From Deltaproteobacteria bacterium (GTDB taxonomy: Bacteria; Desulfobacterota; Binatia; UTPRO1), in NCBI GenBank assembly GCA_016200545.1, contig JACQEO010000063.1, positions 1 to 64,000 of the forward strand: 64,000 nucleotides of DNA, written 5' to 3'. This document shows, in pieces, positions 41,573-51,639 of this stretch; position 1 is the stretch's first letter; every line of letters begins with the position of its first letter. The notes beneath the pieces were generated by a model that saw only the letters and a program-made list of their open reading frames with translations, was not told where the DNA came from and ran no database searches. Position numbers and translations under genes: made by a program.

Positions 41573-43006
41573 GTGTCGTACACCTGGCTGACCGCGCTCG
41601 ACAACTCGTTTCTCATCGCCGAGAGCCCGAAGAGCCACATGCACATCGCGGGTACGGCGCTCTACGAGGCCGGTCCGCTCCGCACCGACGCCGGCGGCAT
41701 CGACGTCGAGCGGCTGCGCGCGTACGTCGAGTCGCGCCTGCACCTGATTCCGCGCTACCGCCAGGTCCTCGGCTACGTACCCCTCGAGCAATGGCCGGTG
41801 TGGGTCGACGACCGCCACTTCAACATCCACTACCACGTGCGCCACACGAGCCTGCCGCGCCCCGGCGACACCCGTCAGCTGAAGCGTCTCGCGGGTCGCA
41901 TCATGTCGCAGCAGCTCGATCGCTCGAAGCCGCTCTGGGAGATGTGGATCGTCGAGGGCCTGCAGGGCGGCGAGCACTTCGCGGTCATCACCAAGGTGCA
42001 TCACTGCATGATCGACGGCATGTCGAGCGTCGATCTGCTGACCGTTCTCTTGGCGATCGCACCCGGCGACGCGATCGAGGCTCCGCCGCGCTGGCTGCCA
42101 CGTCCCGCGCCCGACTGGTGGGACCTCCTCGGCGCCGAGGCGCTGCGGCGCGCGCAGGCGCCGTTCGAGGCGGCGCGCGGCTTTCGCCGCATGATCGAGG
42201 AGTCCTCCGATCCGCGCTCCAACGTCCGCGTGATGCTGCGGGCGATGCGCGACATGCTGCGCTCGAGCATCCGCTTCGTCTCGGACACGCCACTCAACCG
42301 GCCGATCGGCCCGCATCGCCGCGTCGACTGGCTCGCGATGCCGCTCGACGACGTGAAGGCGGTGAAGCACGCGCTCGGCGGCACCTTGAACGACGTCGTC
42401 CTCGCGACCGTGACCGGCGCCATCCAGCGCTTCCTCGAGGGACGACGCGTGAACGTCGATGTCCTCGACTTCCGCGTCATGGCGCCGGTGAGCGTCCGCA
42501 CCGAGCGCGAGCGCGGCACGCTCGGCAATCGCGTCTCGGCGTGGATCATCGAGCTGCCGCTCGCCGAGCGCGATCCGCGGCGACGCCTGGCGCGCATTTG
42601 CGAGCACACCGCACGCCTCAAGGATTCGAAGCAGGCGATGGGCGCGGCGGCGTTGACGGCCGCCGCCGAGTGGACGCCGTCGACCCTCCTCTCGCTCGCG
42701 GCGCGCATGATGACGCGCGCCCTCCCGTTCAACCTCGTGGTGACGAACGTCCCGGGCCCGCAGGTGCCGCTCTATTTCCTCGGCGCGCGCATGATCGACA
42801 ACTTCGGCCACATCCCGCTCGTCGACTACCTCGGCGTCGGCATCGTCCTCTTCAGCTACGCGGGGACGCTCTGCTGGGGCTTCACCGCCGATTGGGACCT
42901 GGTGCCCGACCTGCACGAGCTCGTCGCCGCCATGCGTGACGCGTTCGCCGAGCTGCAAGCGGCCGCCGGCATCGAGCCGGCGACGCCGACGTCCGAGCGC
43001 GCCTGA
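41573..43006 (+). CDS. Wax ester synthase/diacylglycerol acyltransferase (WS/DGAT)
   Basis: 477 aa, full length for the bacterial WS/DGAT family. The acyltransferase active site VHHCMIDGMSSVDLL contains HHxxxDG. Other family blocks are MHIAGTALYEAGPL, RYRQVLGYVPLEQWPVWVDD, LWEMWIVEGLQGG, GTLNDVVLATVTGAIQRFL, RGTLGNRVSAWIIELPL and, in the C-terminal domain, VVTNVPGPQVPLYFLGAR. It esterifies acyl-CoA with a fatty alcohol or diacylglycerol to form neutral storage lipid at the membrane. GTG start just after a REP-like repeat. The stop is embedded in a palindrome shared with the convergent sigma-54 regulator gene. Confidence 0.93.
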   Translation: MSYTWLTALDNSFLIAESPKSHMHIAGTALYEAGPLRTDAGGIDVERLRAYVESRLHLIPRYRQVLGYVPLEQWPVWVDDRHFNIHYHVRHTSLPRPGDTRQLKRLAGRIMSQQLDRSKPLWEMWIVEGLQGGEHFAVITKVHHCMIDGMSSVDLLTVLLAIAPGDAIEAPPRWLPRPAPDWWDLLGAEALRRAQAPFEAARGFRRMIEESSDPRSNVRVMLRAMRDMLRSSIRFVSDTPLNRPIGPHRRVDWLAMPLDDVKAVKHALGGTLNDVVLATVTGAIQRFLEGRRVNVDVLDFRVMAPVSVRTERERGTLGNRVSAWIIELPLAERDPRRRLARICEHTARLKDSKQAMGAAALTAAAEWTPSTLLSLAARMMTRALPFNLVVTNVPGPQVPLYFLGARMIDNFGHIPLVDYLGVGIVLFSYAGTLCWGFTADWDLVPDLHELVAAMRDAFAELQAAAGIEPATPTSERA

Positions 43007-43012
43007 GCGCGC

Positions 43013-43014
<2 letters not shown>
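42995..43014. terminator. Palindrome spanning two convergent stop codons
   Basis: GAGCGCGC (42995-43002) pairs with GCGCGCTC (43007-43014) around a CTGA loop. It overlaps the ends of both the wax ester synthase and the sigma-54 regulator genes and is the only candidate terminator for either. Confidence 0.55.
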
Positions 43015-44005
<991 letters not shown>

Positions 44006-44015
44006 GCGACGAAAC

Positions 44016-44055
44016 GGTAGCATGTGGGTGACGACGGAAGCGTCAGTATGCTACC
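44016..44055. promoter_or_regulatory. 8-bp inverted repeat upstream of the sigma-54 activator
   Basis: GGTAGCAT (44016-44023) and ATGCTACC (44048-44055) are exact inverted copies with 24 bp between, directly before the activator start. A spaced palindrome is what Fis-type enhancer-binding proteins recognise, so autoregulation is possible. No -24/-12 promoter was identified with confidence. Confidence 0.45.
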
Positions 44056-44114
44056 TGAGGCACGCGGGAAAAATACCTGAGACGAATTTTCGACGGTGAG
44101 CGTACTCGCACGTG

Positions 44115-44765
44115 TCAGCGCTCAGGGCTGACGAGCCCCTGCCGGATCGCATAGCGTACGAGTCCGGCGATGTCGTGAATGCCCAGCCGCTCCATGAGTT
44201 GCGTGCGATGGGTCTCGACGGTCTTGATGCCGAGGTCGAGCTTCTGCGCGACCTCTTTCGTCGAGCATCCCTCGGCGACGAGTTGCAGCACCTCGCGCTG
44301 GCGCGGCGTCAACATCTCGACGGGGGTCGCCTCCTCGTCGCTCACCCGCCGCAGGTAGTCGTCGACGACTTGCCTCGAGACTGCGGGACTCAAATACGTC
44401 GCGCGGTTGGCGACGGCGTTGATCGCGATCTCCAGCTCGGAGGGCGCGGCGTCCTTCAACATGTAGCCGGAGGCGCCGGCGCGCAGCGCCTGTGACACGT
44501 ACTCCTCGTTCGAGTGGATCGAGAGAACGATCACGCGGACGCGCGGGAAGCTCTTCACGGCACGGCGCGTCGCCTCGAGACCGTTCATGCCTTCCATGGC
44601 GACGTCCATGAAGACGATGTCGGGGTTGCGCTCCTTGATGAGCACCAGCGCCTCGCGGCCGTCCGCCGCCTCGCCGACGACCTCGACGCCCGTCAGACCC
44701 TCGAGCAGCGACCGGATGCCCGCGCGCACGAGCGTGTGGTTGTCGACGAGCAGAATCCGCGTCAC
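44115..44765 (-). CDS. NarL/FixJ-type response regulator
   Basis: 216 aa. Receiver domain with acidic pocket RILLVDNHTLVRAGI (the usual second Asp is Asn), phospho-acceptor Asp in DIVFMDVAMEGMNG, and Lys in GYMLKDAAPSE. C-terminal LuxR helix-turn-helix: LTPRQREVLQLVAEGCSTKE, VAQKLDLGIKTVETHR. It would activate or repress genes once phosphorylated by the adjacent kinase, whose stop lies 12 bp upstream of this start; the two are one operon. Targets are not evident in the window. Confidence 0.92.
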   Translation of the reverse strand: MTRILLVDNHTLVRAGIRSLLEGLTGVEVVGEAADGREALVLIKERNPDIVFMDVAMEGMNGLEATRRAVKSFPRVRVIVLSIHSNEEYVSQALRAGASGYMLKDAAPSELEIAINAVANRATYLSPAVSRQVVDDYLRRVSDEEATPVEMLTPRQREVLQLVAEGCSTKEVAQKLDLGIKTVETHRTQLMERLGIHDIAGLVRYAIRQGLVSPER

Positions 44766-44777
44766 GTCAGCACCTCG

Positions 44778-47378
44778 TCACTTCGCCGCTTCGGCGCCGG
44801 GCGCGTCGTCGTGCACGATCGATCGCGATCGCCCGCTCCGCTGTGTGTCACCGAGCGGCAGCTCGGCTCGTACCTCGGTGCCGCGGCCGGGAGCCGAAGT
44901 GATCGCGAGCGCGCCACCGAGGAGCGCGACGCGCTCATGCATGCCGAGGAGTCCAAGGTGTAAGCCGCTCATCCCGCGGCTCTGCACGCCTTCGAGGTCG
45001 AAACCGGCGCCGTCGTCGCGAATGACCAGGGAGAGACGTTGCTGCTCGCGACGAAGCGACACCTCGACGTACGCGGCGTGCGCGTGCCGCACGGCGTTGG
45101 TGAGCGCCTCTTGGGTAACGCGGAAACACGTAGTCGCGACCACCGGCGCGATTTCTTCCTCGCCGATGCGCGCGATGAACCGCACCTTCCATCCCGCGAG
45201 TTGCGCTTGCCGGTCGACGTGCCATCGCAGCGCCGCCACCAGACCGACGTCGTCGAGCAACGGCGGGCGCAAATCGAGCGACAGGCTCCGCACCTGATCG
45301 AGCGTCCGTTCGACGATCGCGATGCTCTCGCCGAGACGAGAAGACGGCTCGGCGGTCGCCGCGGTCGCGGCGAGGAGATGCAGCTTCAGCGCGCTCAACG
45401 ATTGGCCGATCTCGTCGTGCAGCTCGCGCGCGAGCTGCACGCGATGGGCCTCCTCACGCTCCATCAGCTGGCGAGTAAGCCGGCTCAGCCGTCGCGCGTG
45501 CTTGCGGACGCGCTCTTCGGCGGCGCGCAGCGCCTCCTCGCCCTGTTTGCGCTCGGTGACGTCACGGATGTTGACGACGACGGCGCCCCTGCGAGGAGCG
45601 TGCGACGGCAGTCGCGTACCGATGCCTTCGACGAAACGCCACGATCCGTCCTTGTGACGGACGCGCGTCTCGGCGGTGACGGGCCTGCCGTCGCCGGACA
45701 CCGCGGCGCCCATCGCGTCGATACAGAGATGCACGTCCTCGGGGTGGATGTGCTCCCACACCGGACGGCCGATCATGTCCTCCGGCTTGTACCCGAGCAC
45801 GCGCTCGACCGACGGACTGATCGACCGGATCGTACCGTCCTCATCGAGCTCGGTGATGACGTCCAAGGTCTGGTCGAAGAGCATGGCAAGCCACGCCTCG
45901 CGCTGCGCGAGTGCGCGTTGTGAGCGGGTACGTCCGACGAACTGGCCGATCTGACTGCCGAGGGCGGCGCAGACCTCAACGAGATCACCGTCGGGCCGCA
46001 CCGCATCGGCGCGGAAGATCTCGACGACCGCGAGCACCTCTGCGGCGACGCATACGGGAAACGCGAACGCCGAGCGCAGCCCGAGACGTCGTGCGCGGTC
46101 ACTCCACGGCAGGCCGGCCTCCGCGAGCTCGGCGATCCACGATCGCTCGCCGCTCGCGAGGACTCGGCGCACGAGGTCGTCGCCGCGGGCGCGAGCGCGC
46201 TCCTCCATCCACGCATCGATCTCGGGTCGCGACGACCCCCACGCAGCAAGGCACTCGAGGACATCGTCGCCGTCACCGGCGCTCCACATCGCGCACGCGG
46301 CCGCGCCGAGGCCGTCCGCGAGCGCACGCACGATCGCCGGCGCAGCGTCGGCAAGGGAGGACGAGGCGGCGAGCGCGTGCGCGACGCCGTATTGGATCGC
46401 GAGCCGGCGCTCCGCGCGTCGCGACTCGATCGCGTCGCGTAGGTGCACGATGATCCATGCGTTGGCACGGCGGCGAACACGCGTCACCATCAGCGCCATC
46501 GGAAACTCGACGCCGTCGCGACGCACGCCGACGAGCTCGAGGCGCCGGCTCCCTGCACCATCGATCTCACGCACCGCCAGGTCTTCGAGCGTGGCCGCGA
46601 AGGCCTCGCGCGCAGATGCGGCGACGAGGCGGTCGACCATCGCGTCGTCGCGCAACTCGGTCGTGCGGTAGCCGAACGTCCGCTCGGCGGCGGGATTCAT
46701 CAGTAGGATCCGTCCGGAGCCTTCCAGGATAATCATCGGCTCCACCGCGGCGTCGAACACCGCCGCGGTCCAATCGTGCGTCCGGCGGAGCGCGCGCTCC
46801 ATCCGCTCGCGTTCGAAGACCTGCGCGAGCAGCGCCGCGATTGCCGCGATGGCGTCGAGGAACGGCACGTCGGGCGCGCCGCCCGACCCGCCGTAAAACT
46901 CGAGGACGGCGACGACCGCGTTCCCCACCAGCACCGGGAACGCGAAGCCGGCGCGTATCCCGAGTGCGGCGAGCGCCGCTTCGCGCGGTGAGCGCGAGGC
47001 GGCGTCGAGATCAGTGACCCATGCCGCCCGCCGCGTCGCCAGCGCCCGTCCGCAGATCCCTTCTCCCGCAGCGACAGTTCCTGCCGCGCTGGCGGCGCAG
47101 AATTGCAGGAAGCGGCGACGGTCCGTGACACACCAGATGCGCGCCGAGCGCCCGACCGCGGGGGCGTCCTCGTCGACGAGCAGAGCGTGGCCGACGGGCG
47201 CGCCGGTGTAGGCGCACACGCGGTCGAGGATGATCTGCATCGCCTCGCTGAGTGTCCGCGATTCGCTCGCAGCGACGCCGGTCTCGCGGATCAGACGCAA
47301 CAGCAACGCTTGCCGTTCTAGAGAGCTCGCCGCCCGAGTTTCGAGCCCGTCGTCCATCCCCGCCTCCGCGTGCCGCAT
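44778..47378 (-). CDS. Multi-domain sensor histidine kinase (GAF-PAS-GAF-PAS-HisKA_3)
   Basis: 866 aa soluble kinase without membrane helices. Domain order: GAF (about 30-195, SEAMQIILDRVCAYTGAPVG), PAS (about 205-330, FDAAVEPMIILEGSGRILLM), second GAF (about 345-500, LADAAPAIVRALADGLGAAA), second PAS/PAC (about 510-635, ITELDEDGTIRSISPSVERV). Then come the HisKA_3 dimerisation helices with the phospho-His in LARELHDEIGQSLSALKLHL, and an HATPase (NAVRHAHAAYVEVSL, IRDDGAGFD, GLLGMHERVALLGG). NarX/DegS-type kinase for the response regulator directly downstream. It probably senses a cytoplasmic small molecule, redox state or light through the GAF/PAS domains; the cue is unknown. Confidence 0.92.
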   Translation of the reverse strand: MRHAEAGMDDGLETRAASSLERQALLLRLIRETGVAASESRTLSEAMQIILDRVCAYTGAPVGHALLVDEDAPAVGRSARIWCVTDRRRFLQFCAASAAGTVAAGEGICGRALATRRAAWVTDLDAASRSPREAALAALGIRAGFAFPVLVGNAVVAVLEFYGGSGGAPDVPFLDAIAAIAALLAQVFERERMERALRRTHDWTAAVFDAAVEPMIILEGSGRILLMNPAAERTFGYRTTELRDDAMVDRLVAASAREAFAATLEDLAVREIDGAGSRRLELVGVRRDGVEFPMALMVTRVRRRANAWIIVHLRDAIESRRAERRLAIQYGVAHALAASSSLADAAPAIVRALADGLGAAACAMWSAGDGDDVLECLAAWGSSRPEIDAWMEERARARGDDLVRRVLASGERSWIAELAEAGLPWSDRARRLGLRSAFAFPVCVAAEVLAVVEIFRADAVRPDGDLVEVCAALGSQIGQFVGRTRSQRALAQREAWLAMLFDQTLDVITELDEDGTIRSISPSVERVLGYKPEDMIGRPVWEHIHPEDVHLCIDAMGAAVSGDGRPVTAETRVRHKDGSWRFVEGIGTRLPSHAPRRGAVVVNIRDVTERKQGEEALRAAEERVRKHARRLSRLTRQLMEREEAHRVQLARELHDEIGQSLSALKLHLLAATAATAEPSSRLGESIAIVERTLDQVRSLSLDLRPPLLDDVGLVAALRWHVDRQAQLAGWKVRFIARIGEEEIAPVVATTCFRVTQEALTNAVRHAHAAYVEVSLRREQQRLSLVIRDDGAGFDLEGVQSRGMSGLHLGLLGMHERVALLGGALAITSAPGRGTEVRAELPLGDTQRSGRSRSIVHDDAPGAEAAK

Positions 47379-47578
47379 CTTCAGTTCTCTCGAGGCGCCG
47401 AAGGTCCGGGGGCTAGGGTGCAGCGCCGCGAAGTCTCAAGATGGACCCATTGTCCCAACCTCACGGAGTAGGTCAACCCAAATCGTCCGGCGCATACGAT
47501 CGGTGTCAAATCGATACGATCGGCTTCGCGGACCTGGCAATCGGCGTGTCGCCGACGGCTGCGATCCCGAGCGCGCAC

Positions 47579-48247
47579 TCATGCTGAGCGCCGCGCCCGC
47601 GCCTCGCCGCCGAGCGCGGCGACGACGACCGCGACGAGATCGTCGAGCCGCCGCCGCAGCACCGGAGGCGGCACCGGCTGGCCGGCATCGGATCCCGCGC
47701 CGTGCGCGCTCGCGACCAGGAGGTCCGCGGCGGCCGCAGCGCCCAGGCGCCCCGGTCCGGCCGCCAGCTCTCCGCGCGCGACCGCGGCCGCGATCGTGCG
47801 CGTGACGATGCGCAGATAGGCGCGATCGGCCTGGCGGATGAGGTCGGCGCTCACGCGGTTGGTCGAGTCGAGGAGCTCGCCCGCGTGCGGCGATCCGTGC
47901 AGCAATCTGTGGAAGTACTCGAACTTCGCCGCCAGCACGCGCCGGAGGCGCGCGCCGATCGGCGCCGCCGCCGCGGAGGCCGCGGCGGCGGCGCCGATCA
48001 CGCGCGCGATAAGCGACTCGCAGAGAGCGCGGAAAATCCCCTCCTTGGTCTCGAAGTAGAGATACACCGTGCCCTTCGCGATGCCGGTTTCGTGCGCCAG
48101 GTCGTCGATCGAGGTGCGGCGGTAGCCGTAGCGGCCGAAGAGGACGAGCGCCGCCGCGAGGATCGCGGCGCGCTTGTCGTCGCCGGGCGCGAGGGGCGTT
48201 CGTGACGAGCGCGATCGCGTCGCGCGCGGGCGCTTCGTCGCAGGCAT
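47579..48247 (-). CDS. TetR-family transcriptional regulator (SDR neighbour)
   Basis: 222 aa. DNA-binding domain DKRAAILAAALVLFGRYGYR, then TSIDDLAHETGIAKGTVYLY and FETKEGIFRAL. The ligand domain is Ala-rich. The start MPATKRP has AAGGGA a few bases upstream; the longer frame upstream enters the operator region. It is divergent from the short-chain dehydrogenase at 48331, with an 83-bp gap holding an inverted repeat, so it likely represses that gene and itself. Confidence 0.87.
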   Translation of the reverse strand: MPATKRPRATRSRSSRTPLAPGDDKRAAILAAALVLFGRYGYRRTSIDDLAHETGIAKGTVYLYFETKEGIFRALCESLIARVIGAAAAASAAAAPIGARLRRVLAAKFEYFHRLLHGSPHAGELLDSTNRVSADLIRQADRAYLRIVTRTIAAAVARGELAAGPGRLGAAAAADLLVASAHGAGSDAGQPVPPPVLRRRLDDLVAVVVAALGGEARARRSA

Positions 48248-48263
48248 CACGTCCCTTCTAGAC

Positions 48264-48281
48264 GAATGACTGCTTGCATTC
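48264..48281. promoter_or_regulatory. Candidate TetR operator between tetR and SDR
   Basis: GAATG (48264-48268) and CATTC (48277-48281) are exact inverted arms with 8 bases between. This resembles the GAATGA/TCATTC half-sites known for TetR regulators of fatty acid genes. It is in the divergent promoter region; binding is inferred. Confidence 0.45.
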
Positions 48282-48330
48282 AATTGGTCAGTTGGTACAG
48301 TCGCATGCGACGACCCCCAAGGAGGCCCCT

Positions 48331-49188
48331 ATGCACGACACGATCTCGAAGGCGGTGCTGATCACCGGCGCGTCCACCGGCATCGGACGCGCGACCGCCG
48401 AGTTGCTCGCCGCGCGCGGCTGGACGGTCTACGCCACGGCGCGGCGTCTGGAGAGCATCCAGGACCTCGCCGCGCGCGGCTGTAAGGTACTCGCCCTCGA
48501 CGTCTGCAACGAAGATTCGATGCGCGCCGCCGTCGCCACGATCGCGGCGGCGGAGGGCGCCGTCGGCGTGCTCGTCAACAACGCCGGCTACGGGCAGGAG
48601 GGCCCGATCGAGGAGGTGCCGATGGCGGAGGTTCGCCGCCAGTTCGAAACCAACGTCTTCGGCCTCACGCGTCTCACGCAGCTCGTGCTCCCCGGCATGC
48701 GCCGCCAGCACTGGGGCAAGATCGTCAACCTGAGCTCGATCGGCGGGCGCCTGACCTTTCCCGGGGGCGGCTTCTACCACGCGACCAAACACGCCGTGGA
48801 GGCGCTGAGCGATGCGCTGCGCTTCGAGGTGCGCGGCTTCGGCGTCGACGTCGTGGTCATCGAGCCCGGTCCGATCAAGACACGCTTCGGCGACACCGCG
48901 ATCAACAGCATCAACGCGGCGCGGTCGGATCACTCGCCGTACGCGCGCTTCAACGATCTCGTCGCGAGCAAGGTGCGCGAGGCCTATGAAGGTCCGATGG
49001 GCCGCCTCGCCGCCGGACCGGAGTCGGTCGCCAAGGTGATCGAGCAGGCGATCACCGCGCGCCGTCCCCGCACGCGCTATCTCGTAACCGCCGCGGCGCG
49101 CATCATCGTCGGGCTGCGGCGCGTGCTTTCCGATCGCGCCTTCGACGCCTTCCTGCGTACGCAGTTCGAGCAGCCCGCGGCGCCATGA
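48331..49188 (+). CDS. Short-chain dehydrogenase/reductase
   Basis: 285 aa classical SDR. NAD(P)-binding TGASTGIGRATAELL, structural VLVNNAGYG, catalytic Ser in IVNLSSIGG and YHATKHAVEALS (Tyr-Lys). The C-terminal extension of about 40 residues (RYLVTAAARIIVGLRRVLSD) suggests a retinol/steroid/3-oxoacyl-type member acting on a hydrophobic substrate. AAGGAGG is eight bases before the ATG. Divergent from TetR 47579-48247, the likely regulator. Confidence 0.9.
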   Translation: MHDTISKAVLITGASTGIGRATAELLAARGWTVYATARRLESIQDLAARGCKVLALDVCNEDSMRAAVATIAAAEGAVGVLVNNAGYGQEGPIEEVPMAEVRRQFETNVFGLTRLTQLVLPGMRRQHWGKIVNLSSIGGRLTFPGGGFYHATKHAVEALSDALRFEVRGFGVDVVVIEPGPIKTRFGDTAINSINAARSDHSPYARFNDLVASKVREAYEGPMGRLAAGPESVAKVIEQAITARRPRTRYLVTAAARIIVGLRRVLSDRAFDAFLRTQFEQPAAP

Positions 49189-49212
49189 CGCGTCGAGGGC
49201 GGCCGCGGCGAC

Positions 49213-50145
49213 TCAACGCCCGCGGCCCAACTGGCGCGCGATCTCCGACCAGCCTTCGCGTACGCTGCGGCAACGAGGAGCCCAACCCGCCGTCGCCTTG
49301 AACATGCCGTTCGCGACCCGCTGCGACCGCGTCAACACGGCGGCGACCGGGCCGAGGAGCATGCGCGCGAGCGGTGTCGGCACGCGCAGCGGCGCCGGGA
49401 ATCCACACGCGCGGGTGAGCGCGAGCACGTACTCTCGCATGGTCAAGGGCTCATCATCGCAGACGTTGTAGATCCCCCCGGGAACCGCGAGTGCCGCGAC
49501 CACGGCGGCGGCGGCATCATCGACGTGAATCGCGGAGACGTAGTGGTCGCCGCGGCCGACGACGCCGAAGAGCCGCCGGCGCGCGAGGCGTATGGTGTCG
49601 AGGGTCGACGGCGCATAGGGCGCATAGAAAGACGCGAATCGCAGAATGACACCTGCACCGCCGTGCGTCGCGAAGCGCGCCGTCTCGCGCTCGGCGTCGT
49701 GCGCCGATGCGAGCGGCCAGACGGCGTCGATCGGCGCCGTCTCGTCGATCCACCGGTCTCCCTGGGCGGCATAGAGAAACGAAATCGACTCCTGCACGTA
49801 CGTGCGCACGCCGGCCGCGAGCGCGGCGCCGACGAGAACGCTCGCCCCCTGGCTGCGCACGCGGTCGTTGTCGCGCCAGGCGGATCGTCGCCACATGCGC
49901 ACGAGCGGCGGGATACGGGTCGCGAGGTGCAGCACGGCGTCGCTGCCGTCCACCGCCGCACGGATCGCCTCGGCGTCGAATAGATCACCGACGACGGCAT
50001 CGGCACCGAGGTCGCGGATCAGCTCTGCCCGCTGCGCATCACGCGCGAGGCCACGCACCCGATGACCGGCGGCGACGAGGGCGCGGACCGCCGGCCGACC
50101 GAGGGTGCCGGTCGCGCCCGCGACGAAGATGTTCACGTGCCGCAT
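49213..50145 (-). CDS. NAD(P)-dependent epimerase/dehydratase, extended SDR
   Basis: 310 aa. N-terminal Rossmann motif IFVAGATGTLGRPAVRALVA, then DAVLHLATRIPP. The catalytic YxxxK of extended SDRs is not clear, so it may be an atypical SDR (NmrA/epimerase-like, as in dihydroflavonol or hydroxysteroid-like members). RFASFYAPYAPSTLDTI and HYVSAIHVDDAAAAVVAAL match NAD-epimerase family blocks. The start is the second Met (MRHVNIFVAG). Convergent with the 48331 SDR and divergent from the 50221 SDR. Confidence 0.82.
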   Translation of the reverse strand: MRHVNIFVAGATGTLGRPAVRALVAAGHRVRGLARDAQRAELIRDLGADAVVGDLFDAEAIRAAVDGSDAVLHLATRIPPLVRMWRRSAWRDNDRVRSQGASVLVGAALAAGVRTYVQESISFLYAAQGDRWIDETAPIDAVWPLASAHDAERETARFATHGGAGVILRFASFYAPYAPSTLDTIRLARRRLFGVVGRGDHYVSAIHVDDAAAAVVAALAVPGGIYNVCDDEPLTMREYVLALTRACGFPAPLRVPTPLARMLLGPVAAVLTRSQRVANGMFKATAGWAPRCRSVREGWSEIARQLGRGR

Positions 50146-50220
50146 ATGCCAGCACTCGTCCCGCCACGCAAAGCGCGCTAGGCTCGCGCACCACACCCGG
50201 GCGAAAGGGGAGCGCAGCGA

Positions 50221-50996
50221 TGAAGGATCTGTTCTCGATCGAGGGAAAGACGGCGCTTGTCACCGGGGGGTCGCGCGGGATCGGTCTCATGATCGCGCGC
50301 GGCTTCGTAGAGGCGGGCGCGAAGGTGTACATCTCGTCGCGCAAGGCGGCGGAGTGCGACAAGGTCGCCGCCGAACTGTCGCGAAGCGGCACCTGCGTCG
50401 CGATTCCCGCCGATCTGTCCACGGAAGCGGGCGCGAACGGCCTCGCGGCGGCGCTCGCCGCCCGCGAGCCGGCGCTGCACGTCCTCGTCAACAACGCCGG
50501 CGTGAACTGGGGCGCGTCGCTCGCCGAGTATCCCGACTCCGCGTGGGACAAGGTGCTGGCACTGAACGTAAAGGGCGTCTTCCATTTAACGCGCGCCCTC
50601 GTGCCGCTCCTCGAGAAGGGTGTGCGCCCGGGGGACCCGGCCCGGGTGATCAACATCGGTTCGATCGACGGGTTGCGCGTCCCGATGCTCGAAACCTACG
50701 CCTACTCCGCGAGCAAGGCCGCCGTGCACCACCTGACCCGCGCTCTCGCGCAGCGGCTCGCCCCGCAAGGGATCACGGTGAACGCCGTCGCCCCAGGTCC
50801 GTTCGAGAGCAAGATGATGGCGGAGACGTTGCGCACCTTCGGCGACATGATCGTCGCCGCCTGTCCGCTCGGGCGCATCGGCGAGCCCGAAGACATGGCG
50901 GGGGTCGCGATCTATCTCGCGTCGCGCGCCGGCGCCTACGTCACCGGCGCCGTCATCCCCGTGGACGGCGGCATCACCACCCGCCCGAGCAGTTGA
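50221..50996 (+). CDS. SDR family oxidoreductase, 3-oxoacyl-ACP reductase-like (FabG/RhlG type)
   Basis: 258 aa. TGGSRGIGLMIARGFVEAGA, VLVNNAGVNWG, VINIGSIDG with the catalytic Ser, and YSASKAAVHHLTRALAQRLA. The C-terminal part VTGAVIPVDGGITTRPSS is typical of FabG/glucose-1-dehydrogenase-like tetrameric SDRs. The insert around RVPMLETYAYSASK resembles RhlG, which reduces beta-ketoacyl groups for lipid products. GGGGAGCGCAGCG precedes the ATG. Followed by REP-like repeat copy B. Confidence 0.9.
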
Positions 50997-51042
50997 TTCG
51001 GCGCAGGGAAGACGGCGACAGCGCGGGGGAGGGGGTTGGGCC

Positions 51043-51100
51043 GGAGGCGCGCGAATTCACTTCGCGCGCCGACGCCCATCGCGAGCGCAGCGAGCGGGGA
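51043..51100 (+). repeat. REP-like structured repeat, copy B
   Basis: GGAG foot (51043), stem GGCGCGCGAA/TTCGCGCGCC (10 bp) around TTCAC, linker GACGCCCAT, second hairpin CGC/GCG, GA/GA, GC/GC around GCA. The loop-closing pairs are A-T where copy A has G-C, a compensating change. Lies in the 109-bp gap between the convergent FabG/RhlG-like and GNAT genes. Confidence 0.8.
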
Positions 51101-51105
51101 CGAAA

Positions 51106-51603
51106 TCAAAGCGCAAGCTGCATGTACACGACGTCGAGCCAGCGCCCGAACTTGTAGCCGGCCTCGCGCAGCCGTCCGGCCTCGACGAAGCCGAAGCGCG
51201 CGTGGAGCACGACGCTGCCGGCCTGCTCGGCGTCGATGCCGGCGATGATCAAGTGATGACCAAGCACGCGGGCGCGCGCCACGATCTCGGCGAGCAAGGC
51301 GCCGCCGACGCCGCGGCGGTGAAAGTCGTGGTCGACGTACAGCGAATCCTCGACGCTATGCGCGTAACCGCCGCGCGGGTGGAAGTGCGACAGCGACCCC
51401 CAGCCGACGACGCGCCCGTCGTGCTCCGCGACCAGGAGCGGGTGCGCGGGACCGTGGCCGCGAAACCACGCCGCCCGCGCCGCCTCGGTCTCGGGCTCGA
51501 GCTGGTAGGTGCACGTCGAGTGCAGCACGTAGTGGTTGTAGATCGCGTTCACCGCGCCGAGATCCGACTCGGTCATCGCCCGCAGCCGCACACCGGTCGC
51601 CAT
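51106..51603 (-). CDS. GNAT N-acetyltransferase (phosphinothricin acetyltransferase-like)
   Basis: 165 aa. RLRAMTESDLGAVNAIYNHY, then WGSLSHFHPRGGYAHSVEDS, the acetyl-CoA-binding FHRRGVGGALLAEIVARARV, and DAEQAGSVVLHARFGFVEAG. This is the Pat/Bar/MddA subfamily, which acetylates amino groups of phosphinothricin, methionine sulfone or similar amino acids in the cytoplasm. Start MATGVR with AAAGGAGAAGGA immediately upstream. Its 3' end abuts a REP-like repeat. Confidence 0.88.
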   Translation of the reverse strand: MATGVRLRAMTESDLGAVNAIYNHYVLHSTCTYQLEPETEAARAAWFRGHGPAHPLLVAEHDGRVVGWGSLSHFHPRGGYAHSVEDSLYVDHDFHRRGVGGALLAEIVARARVLGHHLIIAGIDAEQAGSVVLHARFGFVEAGRLREAGYKFGRWLDVVYMQLAL

Positions 51604-51639
51604 TCCTTCTCCTTTCAACCGGACTCCGTGGTCACGTCG